Positions 23,901 through 35,276 of a stretch of 64,000 nt of DNA are shown here, in pieces. A program made the translations under genes and the position numbers. Origin of the DNA: Limnanthes douglasii subsp. nivea (Eukaryota; Streptophyta; Magnoliopsida; Brassicales; Limnanthaceae); the NCBI GenBank assembly GCA_036936605.1, contig JAUPFV010000001.1, positions 70,389,910 to 70,453,909 of the forward strand. The letters run 5' to 3'. Position 1 is the first letter of the stretch. Each line of letters opens with the position of its first letter. The notes under the pieces were generated by a model. The model had not been told where the DNA came from. It was given only the letters and a program-made list of their open reading frames with translations, and did no database searches.

Positions 23901-24240
23901 GGAAATTTGAGGAAATAACGTGCATTCTTAACAATCCAGAAATACCAAAACTTTCATTATAAAATACCAATCCATCCACCAATATTAAAAGAAATTTTAC
24001 CATTTTTAAAGGCCTTTGGCCTAATAACACATCCCCCATAAAATTCTTTGATGAAGTTGGTAGTGACCCTAATGAATCCCACTAATGTTCTCTCTAATCG
24101 ACGAATGTCATAAGTGTCCTTCATTTGCTTGTGAGTGGATATGTACTGTTTGCCAAACTACTTGTATCAATAAGGATCCTTTCATATTTCAATCGCTTTA
24201 ATAGTTTTTGCGGTTACCACAACATCTTCATGAGGTCCAA
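20950..24240 (-). pseudogene. Gypsy pol: protease, RT, RNase H, integrase (decayed)
   Basis: The RT core at 23009-23257 reads MDAVAGYNQIEMDL, then MPFELNNVEATYHKLMNKAF and IGRNVEVYINDMLVK. The usual MPFGLKNAGATY is altered and the catalytic YVDD reads YIND, so the first Asp of the pair is Asn. A protease-side block, VGPHEDVVVTAKTIKA, lies at 24180-24240. The integrase C-terminal side near 21080-21180 reads VFWAYPTTP and SPFALVYGMGA, close to the WAYRTT and TPF-LVYG motifs of Tat-type integrases. These enzymes would process the polyprotein, copy the RNA and insert the cDNA. Non-functional because of stops and lost catalytic residues. Confidence 0.75.
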
Positions 24241-24771
24241 CGACCTCCCTTAAGTCATTATTATATAAAAAAAGATAAATGAAAATGGATCTCGATAAAT
24301 GTAGGTGGAAATTCTCTCTTCTAAATGTGTTGCTAAAATTATAACATGCTTTTTTGCGAATAAATGGAGATTTCTGATATGGTATCCCCTCAACTTTGAT
24401 ATGAATGAATGTTCTAGTCAACAATTTAAATAATTCTCACAAACATTTTTTCCTTCCCTCATCTTTGTGATTGCTAATTACCAGAAACTCATTCAGTTAG
24501 GATTAGGGTCTAAATATTCAACATCCACATTAAAATAATTAAAGGATCCTGTTATGAAAATTATATTTCCCTACTTTGGTGCAAACTTGATCACCTACCT
24601 TCAAACCGTTACTTAATTACCTAGCTTAGCCTGTTATCGACCTCTTAATTGTACCTTAAGAAATATGGTCAGCTTGCTATTCTCACTAAGAGTTTAAATT
24701 TCATACTTCAAAGTTATACAGTCCATCGTATCATGAGTTACATCATTATTATATTTGTAAAATTGGTTATT

Positions 24772-25733
24772 TTACCATTCTCTTAGACTCTGAATCTGGA
24801 GTGTCTTACTGAATTGAACAAACATATGCGTCTTGTAAAAAATAATGGCGATACTCTTAGTCAACTCAGGATAATTATCAAGTCGCACCCATTGATTCGC
24901 TCTAGGCCTTTGCTGCTGAACTTGAGATTGTTGATTTATCCAAAGTCGAGATAACAATTTATTTGTGTCTTTTGGGTAAAAAGAAGTCACTGTTTGGGGC
25001 TAAAAACTTTGGATCTATTATTGATAAACCAGGGCAGATGACTGTTGATCTACTCTTCGACCTAAGCTAGTAGAGCCCCGAAAGTCAGAGTTTTCTTCCT
25101 GGTTACCTAATTAACCAAATATTCGAGGAGAAGCTTTTGTTTAAAATATGCAACAATAATTCACTAATAATAATCATCAACGCCCTTTTCGTAAGAACGA
25201 AGAATTTGGTATAATTCTTCAGTCTCTCTCCCACTAGTTGTCTACACTAGATTATTAATTCTCCATTGCCCCACATCTCCATACTCCACACGAACTGTCT
25301 TCTAAATATTTATTGAAAATATTATTTTTTATAAAACCTAAAGGAAGTCGGTTGTACCATTTTAAAGCATTTTCCTTGAAGGTTTCAAAGAAAGTACGAG
25401 ATACAAATTTATTGTCATCATCATAATCCATCATAAAGTTTTTTAATTAATCTAGATGATTATCCAGAGTCACATTCTCATCAAACTTTTACATTTTGGA
25501 TATGTTAAACCTCTTCGGTAGATGTATGGAGAGAATTTCCATCGATAATAAACGTTTCTTCCTGTTGTGTCCCTGACTATACAGGTGGCCATCATTAGTT
25601 TTTGCATAAAGACTTTATTTGGACGGATTCCCAAATTGGCTGTTTGCTTGGTAATCAAAATTCTGGTTCTCTGAGTCTCCTTATAACATAACATGACTTT
25701 CTCGAACATATTCAATAGTTTGTTGCAATCCAA
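24772..25733 (-). pseudogene. Gypsy gag (decayed)
   Basis: Lies between the primer site and protease. Seen are a capsid-like part (FSPYIYRRGLTYPK near 25520) and a C-terminal part WVRLDNYPELTKSIA with MFVQFSKTLQI (24790-24900). Tat-type gag proteins have similar blocks upstream of protease. Several stops and frame changes. Confidence 0.5.
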
Positions 25734-26249
25734 CCTTTCTTCCTTCTACCACCATATAGTTACCCTCATATGGTTCGTACTTATCCGAGGAGTCACATCG
25801 CTTTTTCAATTTTCTGTCTCACTTTGAACCTTGATACCGACTAGAATGCCTATTCGAATAATGCCTACCAATAGAACTTCTCTTCTACTGATGGTGGCGA
25901 TCTCTGTCCGGAGAAGAAGAAAACTCATCTTAATCGGAAACAGAATAATCACTTGATTATGAAAGACTATAATGATATATAGCCTTTAACTAATTTATCA
26001 AGGAATGTTGGCTTCTATTCGAACGAAACGGATTTTCTTGGTACTATTCTTGTTTTAACAAAGAGTCAGACTCATTATTCTCACCTTATAGAAAATTCTT
26101 CCTCTCCAATTATTTGAATTTCTGAATGTATCTTTTTTTGTCAAACTATAATTGTTTCTTTCTGTGTATTTAGCATGACAGTTTTCTACGTAATCGATCC
26201 TAATGCTCTTCAAAGCTCAATTTCTCTTATCGTTCTTCATACTGATGTT

Positions 26250-26261
26250 GGGGGGGGGGGG
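26250..26261. repeat. Poly(G) run of 12
   Basis: 'tgttgggggggggggtt' has 12 consecutive G bases, a strong outlier in AT-rich DNA. It lies between gag and the primer site of the gypsy element; in the element's sense it is poly(C). Confidence 0.95.
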
Positions 26262-26419
26262 TTAAGAATCCTAATCTAACTGATCAAAATATTTTTAAAC
26301 TATGATTCATCCGGTAACTATCGCATGATCCACCTAAATCTCAATTTTTTTATCTCTCAATAGTATCTGAAGGCAAGCCTAACACTATGTTTTGGAATGT
26401 TTGTATTTGGGTTCCTATC

Positions 26420-26800
26420 AAGGCTTCCAGTGTGATCGCCATTGATGACTCTAAAAATATCTGAGGGGAAAAAAGTGTCAAATGGATTTTGAGTTAAATC
26501 ACATAGATGTTAGAGAGATAAACTAAAATTTAAAATTTTGAGATAGAAACTATTAAATGTATCATAGTAATCAATATGTGTCCTCCCTCCTAACAAAGGT
26601 ACAAAGTGTTATATAGTAATTACCATTTTTTGTTGTTCCACCTCATTAATTCACTAATACTAAACATATCCATTACTTATTACACTAAATACCCTTAATA
26701 TACAAACTTATTGAGTTTATACTACAAATTAAATTATGGTCAAATATTTTATCGATTCAATATGCGGTTGGATAAATCTTATTCTTATCAAAATTAAATG
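26420..26800 (-). repeat. Gypsy 5' LTR end and primer-binding region (minus strand)
   Basis: On the minus strand, AGTCATCA ends the LTR and ATGGCGATCACACTGGAAGC follows. This resembles ATTGGCGACCATAGTGGGAG after the LTR of the other gypsy element (35177), the primer-binding region of Tat-like elements. A TATA-like ACTATATAAC lies at 26608-26617, about 165 bp before the LTR end. The outer LTR limit is not clear. Confidence 0.55.
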
Positions 26801-26999
26801 ATCATCCCAACCGGAGTTGAGCATCATATTTCTAAATTTTTTAATGTGATGTTATGGATCTCCTCATACTTATCTATCTTATACTAAACAAATTAACTAT
26901 GCAACTCCCTTATCAAACTTTCAGAGATGTGACCATGCTATACCTCTGAAGGTAGGAATTTCCTCCAGCTATGTCATTCAATATAGGATATTGGTTAAC

Positions 27000-27660
27000 C
27001 TACAAAGGGCTCATGTCGAGGTTGAATAAGGATTTGGAAAGTAAGAATTCAAGAAGTAAGAAGGCTGACCATACGAATTTGGCTAGAAATGTCCAACTCC
27101 CAAACCCAGATTCTGAATCAGGCGAGATTGTATAGGTTACTACATTGTTTAAATGAGACTGCAAATATTGTACTTGTGGTTGAGGAAGATGTGTTGAAAT
27201 ACCTTTCAACGTTTCCATTTGGGTAGTTATTGTAGTGTCTTGGTTCAGCGTTGCTCTACTTCAGATATCCGAGTATGATCCATGTCCTAATGGCGCAGGA
27301 GTGCGAGTGACATATTCTTTCAAAGGTATTCTGATTCCCAATCAAGATCAATAGATTTCTCACCTGATGAAGAATAAGAGCATTCCATATGTCGGGTCAG
27401 ACGCGTCATTCTATAGGAATCCTTAGTTCAGTCAGCTTGGAACTTCGAAACCGGTTCAAAACTTCATGTTGAGCCTCCATAGATTCTTCCTCAATGTTAA
27501 TCTGTTTGATCTCAGACCTCAACTCCGAAGACCTCGAGTCTATGTTCTTGACTAAGTTACATAAGTTAGCTATCTTGACAGCAGAAGTATGACGTACTTC
27601 GTCAAGTTGTGCCTTCAAAAACACCATCTTAACCAAACCGCTAGTACTTGTTATATTTCG
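27000..27660 (-). other. Degenerate coding-like stretch with a coiled coil
   Basis: A minus-strand frame at 27406-27636 (76 codons) is rich in charged heptads (KNIDSRSSELRSEIKQINIE), suggesting a coiled coil. A second frame at 27000-27218 follows after stops. I do not recognise the family. It lies upstream of the gypsy LTR and may be unrelated to it. More likely a remnant than a gene. Confidence 0.35.
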
Positions 27661-28059
27661 ACTCCTGTCAAAACTTATGCCTAACCAAAACCATCAATAA
27701 ATTAAATAATACGACGTGAATAGTTTCGCAGTTAATAGTTTCGAAAAAATATTTTCAAACAACACTTTACAAAATTTGATTTTTTCAACACTTTTGATTC
27801 GATTAAAGTTACCGCTCAAAATTAAAATAAATTTAATAAAATTGCAAAATTTAAAATATAAAAATAATTTATTGCCTCCTCTAAGTACGCGGTTAACATC
27901 TAGACAAACAAATTACATTAAAATGTATTAAAAATCATTAATATATAAAATCTCTATTAAACTAAACATATACATGTTTTGTTGGTTTATAATTTATTAT
28001 TCGATTCAACCCAAATGATAATAAAATTAATAAATTTCTTCGTTAATTATAAAAACTAT

Positions 28060-29245
28060 ATAAATTGAGGAGACATTGAGCGGTCTGAACATTACTTTTC
28101 AGAAAGCTGGTAAGGTACCAAAAGTAATAATTTCTCTTTCCAATTTTCCATATAAAAAATTGAAATGCACAAAAAATCATGTAATACGTGTCAGATACCG
28201 CTATTTACCACCACTGTTCTGCATGTCTCTTTAAACCTCTATCCTTACATCTTCATTTCAAAGAGAAACACTAAAAACCCAATTAGATTCTTCGGAGAAA
28301 GGAATAAGCAAATGCGAAATCCGAGCACCTTGTCGCTAACCATCTTCGGCTCCCAAGTTTGCTGAAGTAGGCTACGGAGCCGCACATCTTGCTCCAAATT
28401 TAGGTAACTAAGCCGTTGAAATGGACGGCTGTGAAGCGTGACCGCAACTTTTGAAGCCGTTTCATTAGGACCCATCTTCCTATCATTAGTCTTAGGGAGT
28501 TGTAAGTTTTTTTGGAGTAAGTTGTAAGCTTCTTATATCTCTGTTTGCATGCAATAGCCTTAACTTGTACTATCTGTTTTGTTTTTGTGGTGTGAATAAG
28601 AAGATTTTGCCTCCGATCCGATGGTGGAAAGAAAAAGGGGAACTATATTGTTCAGTAGATGTTCAGCTTCTTTCTGTGGTATGGCTGGTTTCGCTATCAA
28701 TCAATCACTCACTTATTATATACTTTTATAAAAACAATCTTGTTTAGGTTATTACCAAATGTGGATTTGAACTTGATAAATAGTATAACGCATGCATTTT
28801 CTGATGTTTAGGCTATGCCAAATCGGCACTAAGAACATTGGTTCAGTCTCTAGGGTACAAACCAACCAAAAGGTGTTCACATTGGTCATGTAATTTTCGC
28901 CTCACATCTGCGTAAGTGCACACTTCTGCCTTTGAACTTCATTATATATTTCATTTTATTGCAAATCATGAATTTTTACTCATTTTCACGACTAATGTGG
29001 ACTTATATTTTCTTCTACTCTACTATTTTCTTTTTGTAATTTTCATTTTCTCCTACTTATTTTTGTTTTTTAAGTTTCGCAGCAGTCCCATCCATATCTG
29101 CGGAACCGAACAACCGGGTCCTAATATCATATTGGATCCAGAGGTGGCGGCTGAAGTCCATTGGGATCTTCATATGCAAGACCGACCTAGGTGGGCTCTA
29201 GAATTAGACCTACATAATTCGTATATTTTGTTGCCTTTGATGTAA
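28060..29245 (+). pseudogene. Short-chain dehydrogenase/reductase (SDR) pseudogene, copy B
   Basis: The best preserved of four related copies. The 5' flank is shared with the copies at 34.2 and 41.9 kb ('gaaatgcacaaaaaatcat'). ATG at 28312 gives MRNPSTLSLTIFGSQ; after a one-base shift the frame reads KFAEVGYGAAHLAPNLG, like the Rossmann N-terminus of this family. A later exon after 'gatgtttag' (28812) reads GYAKSALRTLVQSLG; a frame change then gives PKGVHIGHVIF. The last exon (about 29096-29244) reads LDPEVAAEVHWDLHMQDRP and WALELDL, then stops. These match the C-terminal half of plant SDRs of the 'DP-AVAE-YW-LH-Q' type. The catalytic Tyr-x-x-x-Lys region is reduced to YAKSALR. Middle exons are missing. 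A pseudogene because of frameshifts and stops. Confidence 0.65.
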
Positions 29246-29399
29246 CTCTACAAAATCTTAATCATGTAATTCTATATCTTTCCTCTTCTGCCTGTTTGAT
29301 GAATTAGACCTACATAGTTCGTATATTTTGTTGCCTTTAATGTAACTCTACAAACTCTTATCATGTAATTCTATATCTTTCCTTTTGGGCGTGTTTGAT
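29201..29399. repeat. 100-bp tandem duplication at the SDR 3' end
   Basis: 'gaattagacctacataattc' at 29201 recurs at 29301 and the two 100-bp units are nearly identical. The first unit holds the last SDR codons and stop, so the terminal exon and 3' UTR were duplicated recently. Confidence 0.9.
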
Positions 29400-29872
29400 G
29401 TTTGCTACCGACAATCTTTTATCCCTATATTATTGTTTTGAAAATTTCGAGAGTTCAGGATCTAACATTCGTGTGCGGGTGAAGGCTATTTGAAGTTCAA
29501 TGTATGACATGTACAATAAATAAAAACTAAAGGTCGGTCTATCAAATTGTTTGTTTTTTTAAAATAGATATGTTATAATTTATAAATCTTACAATATATT
29601 TAAGTTAACAAATTTAAATCCGCGTGAAAGAAAAACCAAAATCTAAAATAATTATTTTATTTTTTTACAATTTTATATTTTCAAATAGATACCACCTATT
29701 GGATTGGAACCACATTCTTAAACTATCAACTTGTTTTTTAATATAATTCGGTCATATTTTCAAATAGTCCGTGGTATATTTTGTTAGATATTTTAGTGTA
29801 ATTGGATCGACTAGTCGACCAATTTAATCATGATACATTATCGAACAAGTCGTAGAATGCAGAGTGCACGTT
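29400..29872. other. AT-rich gap before the copia LTR
   Basis: No gene recognised. Confidence 0.5.
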
Positions 29873-31745
29873 TGTTAGATTATATCATAATTAACAGGGT
29901 CAAGGGGTGGAGCCCTAGCTGTGGTCGATTTGAATTTCAAATTTTGAAAATTTCCAGTTACTGTTATAAGTCAACATAATTCTAAATTTTTAAAAATTTG
30001 AACATTTATTCATATTTTAAAAAATTCAACGTTTATTCAAATTTCAAATTAAGGTCGTTTTCATTCAAAATTAAATCCCATTTTATTTCAGGGACCCTAA
30101 CTACCCTAACTGTCAAACCTATTATGTTGGTCAAACTACTTATCACATTAGGTTTTGTTGGTAAGAGAATAATAAAACACGATATTTCATTTTCTCTGTT
30201 GAAAAGATAGAAATCTCTGATTTTATCCAATTGGTTGCTTTTGGAGAACCCCTACAAGACTTCAGAGAATTATCGGAAAAATTAACATTGTCTTCTACAA
30301 ATAATTGAAATTATATCAAGATAAAGATGAGGAACGAAAGAGAATCAATGAAGGAGATGACAAGCAAATTCGCTAAACTTGACAAGTTCGAAGGACATAA
30401 TTTTGAGACGCTAACAAAAAAATACATTTTTTGTTGACTACCCTCAACGTTGTGTATGTTCAAAATACCCCATGCCCGAAGATCATGGAGAATTAAACAA
30501 TTAAACAAACAAGAAGGCGCAACAAATGGGAGAATGATGATTACATTTGCCGCGGCCACATATTAAACGATATGTCTGATACTTCATTTGATGTATATCA
30601 AAATGTCGAATCTGCAAAAGAGTTATCGGATTCTATTGTATCGAAATACATGGTAGAAGATGCTTCTAGTAGGAAGTACCCAGTTAGTAATTTCATAAAT
30701 TACAAAATGGTTGTGTTTAGGCTTGTAATGGAACAATATAATGAACTACTAAGAATTCTGGGTCAATTCGTTCAACACAATATGAAAATGGATGAATGTA
30801 TTTATTTGTCTTATGTTATTGACAAATTGCCTCCTTCATGGAAATATTTTAAACACACTCTGAAACACAACAAGAAAGAAATGTCTTTAGTCGAACTTGG
30901 TAGTGATTTTAGGATTGAAGAGTCTCCAAGGGCTCAAGATGAAATAAGTAATCCTAATGGTAAAAAACAAGTGGGAAACTTGTCTGTAAATATGGTTGAA
31001 AGCAGCAGATTCTTTAAGAATGAATATACAGATAAAAGGAAAAAACTAAAGTTAAAATGCAACAACAAAAACAATAATTTTTCCAACAAAAAGCCTAAAA
31101 TGATATGCTGGAAATATGGAAAACCTGGTCACTTAGGACGGATTGTCGAGTTATAAAAGGAAAAAATAATGTTGGTCCAAGTGGGAACATTGCTGGTTCA
31201 AGTGGATCTAAGGATCCCGAAGAACAACAAGGTCAAATTTTATTTCAGAATTTTAATTCTGGTCATAATTATATATCTTAAATATCTGAGGCATTTTATG
31301 TGCAAGATGATGATGTTGCTTGGTGGATTGATTTGTGAGCAACAAGTCATGTATGTAAGGATCTTCAATGGTTCACACATGTTAGATTATATTATGATTA
31401 ACAAGGTCAAGGGGCTTAGCCCCTTACGAGGTCCAAGGGGCAAAGCTCCTAGTTGGGGTCGAGCTGACCTGTTTTCATTCAAAATTTATATCTCATTTTA
31501 TTTTAGGGACCCTAACTACCCTATTTTCAAACCTGTTCTATTGGTCGAAATACTTATAACATTGGGTTCTCTTGGTAAGAGAATAACGAAAAATGATATT
31601 CCATTTTCTATGTTGAAAAGATAGACATCTCTGATTTTATCCAATTGGTTGTTTATGCAGAATCCCAAAAATAATTTCAATTAGAAATTGTTTACAAGAC
31701 TTTAGAGAATTACCTGGAAATTAAACACCATTTTCTTCATATTTA
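29873..31745 (+). mobile_element. Copia deletion derivative, LTR-gag-LTR
   Basis: Two direct repeats starting TGTTAGATTATAT (29873 and 31380) share long blocks such as 'agggaccctaactaccct', 'ggtaagagaata' and 'ctctgattttatccaattgg', so they are LTRs of one element. They end near 30300 and 31745. Between them lie only gag and the start of protease; integrase, RT and RNase H are gone, the 3' LTR beginning right after the protease motif. The 5' LTR carries about 100 bp of AT-rich sequence missing from the 3' LTR. Confidence 0.8.
30572..31379 (+). pseudogene. Copia gag with zinc knuckle and protease start
   Basis: An open frame of 194 codons (30572-31156) carries the copia gag (UBN2-type) blocks YNELLRILGQF, LSYVIDKLPPSWKYFKHTL and MSLVELGSDFRIEE. 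A zinc knuckle, CWKYGKPGHLGR, has its second Cys changed to Tyr. After a frameshift the frame continues as ISEAFYVQDDDVAWWIDL, stop, ATSHVCKD, which is the start of the copia protease with its DSGA motif broken. Gag forms the virus-like particle. The upstream N-terminus of gag (30300-30570) is also partly recognisable but broken. Confidence 0.8.
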
Positions 31746-31749
31746 TGTC

Positions 31750-33540
31750 GTCAGAGTCTTCTCAAACTTATGATTTTATTTTTTCAACAACAAAGGTTTG
31801 TCATTTATCATTTTTTAATTACATCCATATCAAATTTTGTTGGCGAGGGAATCTAAGTTTAATGTAATAAAATAACAAAATTTTAATCTTAAATGATGGA
31901 TGTATCATATGATTGTATTAACTTATACAAATCTCGTTCCCTTTATGTTTGAGTTGATTAGAATTGTATTTTAAGAGTATAAAATCAAGATTCTGAGGGT
32001 CTTGTTATAGTGACAATGGAGCATATAATTAATGCTTCTTAGAGTATCAGTAGCTAGATTTCTTATGTGTGATTGGATGACTAGTTGGATATCTTAAATG
32101 TTTGCAGTTGGTGTTCTTCTAGTTGCATTGTGTCTTCCTTGTATACCTTTTGAAATATAATATGGTTACAAGAGTATATACTGTAAAATTGTTAATGTTT
32201 TATATTAAGTGACTCCTAACTAGCTAGGATGAATGAACCTTATTACATTGCAAGGGGGATGAATCTTATGATATTACAAAGTGAATGAATCTTATGACCC
32301 TACTTTGAACGTATTCTAAGAAAATAAATTAAAAGTTGAGAAGGTTGCTACATTATTATCCAGTTCTGTTGTTAATGCGAGTACACTTGTGCTAACTATA
32401 TTATATTTGTTATTGATTGTACCAAATTTCCAAACTAATAAGTATTACCAAATATTGCTTAGTATTTAAGTTCAAGTCAGTTGGTTGTATGTGAAGTTAA
32501 CCAAGACGTAGTTAGTGGTTGCAGTTTTGTGATTGAATTTAACAGTATCTTCACTATGCCTTGTGTTGTCCATAATTTATTTTTACTAATTTCATCGATT
32601 AGTCATGTGGTTGGATTCATCTCTTGTGAAACACACACTTTATATGGTGTAGTTATCCAGTTTTTATATTTGTTTTGACCTCTTATTTAACTAGAGCTTG
32701 AGTAATATTTTGTTATGTTTCGCTTAACTCTTAATAAGTATTTTGAAATTTTATTTTGTGCAATTGAGTAGTTCAAAATTAAATTGTTGGTTGCTGTAGA
32801 TATCTATAAAACCAGAAGAACATAAACTAATGAGTAATGATTGATTTGAAAAAATAATAGTTGAGAAGATGGTGCAAGAGGTAAAAAAAATAAACGTTGA
32901 AATTATGGTCGAATTGTACAAATAACAACATATATATATATATACACTTCATACTCTCATCTTAGATTTTGATACATTTTCATCATATTTTTGTGAAATC
33001 TTGTCGGTCGATAAGATGTGCAATATTCTCCAAACACTTGGATTAAAATTTCTGATCACCCGCCAAATATGTTGCTAATCAATTTGAGGTACGTGACTTT
33101 ATAATATCCTAATTTTTGGTAACTCATTCCATGTTATATAGTAAAATTTCTTTAGGTTGGGTGTAGCTACAAATAATTGCCTCTTTTATTTGTGTTTTTT
33201 TACAATTGTCTAAAAAGAGTTGTTTATCTTTCCTGGCATGTTTTTGTTTGGAGTTGCTTTAAGATAAAAAAAATGGTTATACCAATAAATAGATAGTCAA
33301 ACTTGCAAAATAAACTCAAACATTAAATCACAACATGTACAACAACTAAAGAAATTTATATAAGTGCACAAATCATTCAGACCTAACTGATTTAAGTTGA
33401 TGCAAAATTTTTAATCCACTACATAAATAGATTTATCAAATAATGTATATTATTATTAATTAAATAATATATATAATAAAACATGACATTAAAATTATTT
33501 TAATGGTATTCTTTGACCCACTAAATAATAGATTAATTAC
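31750..33540. other. Long AT-rich gap without a gene
   Basis: I see no coding blocks, RNA genes or clear transposon ends. A short TA run lies near 32932. Confidence 0.5.
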
Positions 33541-33543
33541 CGT

Positions 33544-33730
33544 CAATGACAAATACTATCGACATTTCCGATGCTAGAGCTCCACATCAACGGTTTTCTT
33601 AGTCTTACAGCGCCAATAACAAATACGGTCAATAATGTAGGTGCTAGGGCTCGATACCGCCAGACTACACTGTCGGTGCCTAATACCTTCAATGTCAGAC
33701 CTTCGTACCGTCGGTGCGGTCTCCAAAAAA
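33544..33730. repeat. GC-richer patch with degenerate 69-bp repeat
   Basis: 'caatgacaaatactatcgac' (33544) and 'caataacaaatacggtcaat' (33613) start two related units, each ending in 'gctagrgctc'. The patch also has 'gtcggtgc' and 'ccgtcggtgcgg'. It resembles subterminal repeats of CACTA elements, but no CACTA end is placed. An 82-codon frame over it is probably chance. Confidence 0.4.
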
Positions 33731-33819
33731 AAAATCTATTAAAAAGTGTTATTAATAAGTTTCACGTTGAAGTAGATCATCGCTTTCCCTCGTGTTTTAT
33801 TAATGAGTTTCACATTTAA

Positions 33820-34164
33820 GGTTATCTCTTTTGGAATATTAATTTCATAAATAAAATTGTTGTTTCCGATTAATTTGAATTAGAGTTATTTTTATTTACA
33901 AATTAAAAAAATAATTATGATTGTAAAAAAATTGGTTAGAGGTTGTTTTCAATTATTTTGATCAAGATGATATGTTTTTTAAACACATATACTTCATTTA
34001 CAATATTCTCAATAAAGGAAGAAGATAAAATATTCTTATTTTAGTAAAAAAATTAAACAAATAAAAAACAAAAAACAAAATAAAATTCTTTTTTAACCAT
34101 TTATAATTTTGAAATAATCATACTCATATATTTACTACTCAATTATAAACACAACACTATATTA
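33820..34164. other. AT-rich gap
   Basis: No gene recognised. Confidence 0.5.
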
Positions 34165-34490
34165 ATTTTAAGGAGACATTAAGTGGAAACACTACATTCT
34201 AAAAAAACGGTTAGGTGCCAAAATTAATAATTACTGATTCCGAAATAAATAAATAAATTGAAATGCACAAAAAATCATGATATGCCTATAGGATACAATC
34301 ACTATTCTTTATGTTTTTAAACCTCCTCAATATTTACATTTTGATTTCTAAGAAAACTAGTTAGATTCTTCTGCAAAATGTGAAACTGAATCTTGGTTGA
34401 TCCATTGCTTGTAAATTTGCTAATGAAGTCTTTTAAGTCGCAATTCTAGTTCGAAATCCGGGTAACTGAATCTCACTTGTATAAACTAAT
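34165..34490 (+). pseudogene. SDR gene fragment, copy D (5' part only)
   Basis: Shares the 5' flank with copies B and C ('aggagacattaagtgg', 'gaaatgcacaaaaaatcatg', 'ttagattcttctg'). It then reads KFANEV, stop, VAILVRNPG, the same Rossmann N-terminal block as copy B. The ATG codon of the other copies is lost (AATGTGAAAC). The rest of the gene is replaced by a LINE remnant. Confidence 0.6.
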
Positions 34491-34499
34491 ATAAGTACC

Positions 34500-34760
34500 A
34501 TATTTTAGATGGTAAAACATTTGAGAGAAGCTGTTAAGAACACTTAAAAAAAAACTTACGTAATATAAAACCAGTACTAGATTCACCATTAGTTAATGTT
34601 GAGCCATCACAATTTAGTTTAAGTCTATTTAAGGATGGGAGGTGCCACTTAATGTATAAACAATGTTTTTAATTTTTTAAATGGTTAAAATATTATAAGT
34701 CTCTAGCAGTTTTAAGCTCTCATTTCCAATTCTTAGTTTTGATAATGTTTGTGTTATCCA
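34500..34760 (-). mobile_element. LINE 3' remnant with RNase H start
   Basis: On the minus strand the frame reads YIKWHLPSLNRLKLNCDGS, then TNGESSTGFILRK. This is the start of the plant LINE-type RNase H domain (D-G-S with G-F-I-L-R). Only a few hundred bases remain, joined to an SDR fragment on one side and a gypsy LTR on the other. Confidence 0.65.
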
Positions 34761-35014
34761 GTGTTGTTAATGATAGGATTGGATATCCTTAGAGGTCCTT
34801 TACAGTAATTCGGATTTTATCTGAAGGGGTAATTCAGATATAATGACTAAAAAATAAACCGAGTGGACAAATGACTTAGTTAGGTGTCTAGTAACTTGAC
34901 ATATGGGCTTGGGGCTCATAATGGGTTTGGGGAATCATAATAGGATTGGAGGCTCAAAAAATTGACCTAAATAATAAGACCCGACTGGAGAGGCCCATGG
35001 GTATCCCAAAAGGG

Positions 35015-35022
35015 TATAAATA
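35015..35022 (+). promoter_or_regulatory. TATA box in gypsy LTR
   Basis: GGGTATAAATATCCC lies about 155 bp before the LTR end, the expected position of the element's promoter. Confidence 0.6.
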
Positions 35023-35276
35023 TCCCAACCAACTTCATTAAGATGATTGAAATTTTGCCAAAGATATTAAATACAAGCACCTCTTTTCTCTTATTAAATC
35101 TCTATCAAAACACTTAATACATAATAACCTAAAGATTTCCTGTGTTTACCCCGAGAATAAATTTTATCATCACCAAATTGGCGACCATAGTGGGAGCACG
35201 AGGTGCCTGAATAGCTCTATTAAAAACCTCAGGTGTAATTTTTACTTCGGAAATCGTCGAGGCATAGATCTCAATA

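Larger units (their letters stand above)
20900..26800 (-). mobile_element. Ty3/gypsy element (Tat-like), minus strand, decayed
   Basis: The minus-strand order is LTR end and primer site (about 26443), gag, protease, RT, RNase H, integrase, the gypsy order. I could not identify the 3' LTR; the LINE starts near 20.2 kb and may have replaced it. Coding parts are full of stops. Confidence 0.75.
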
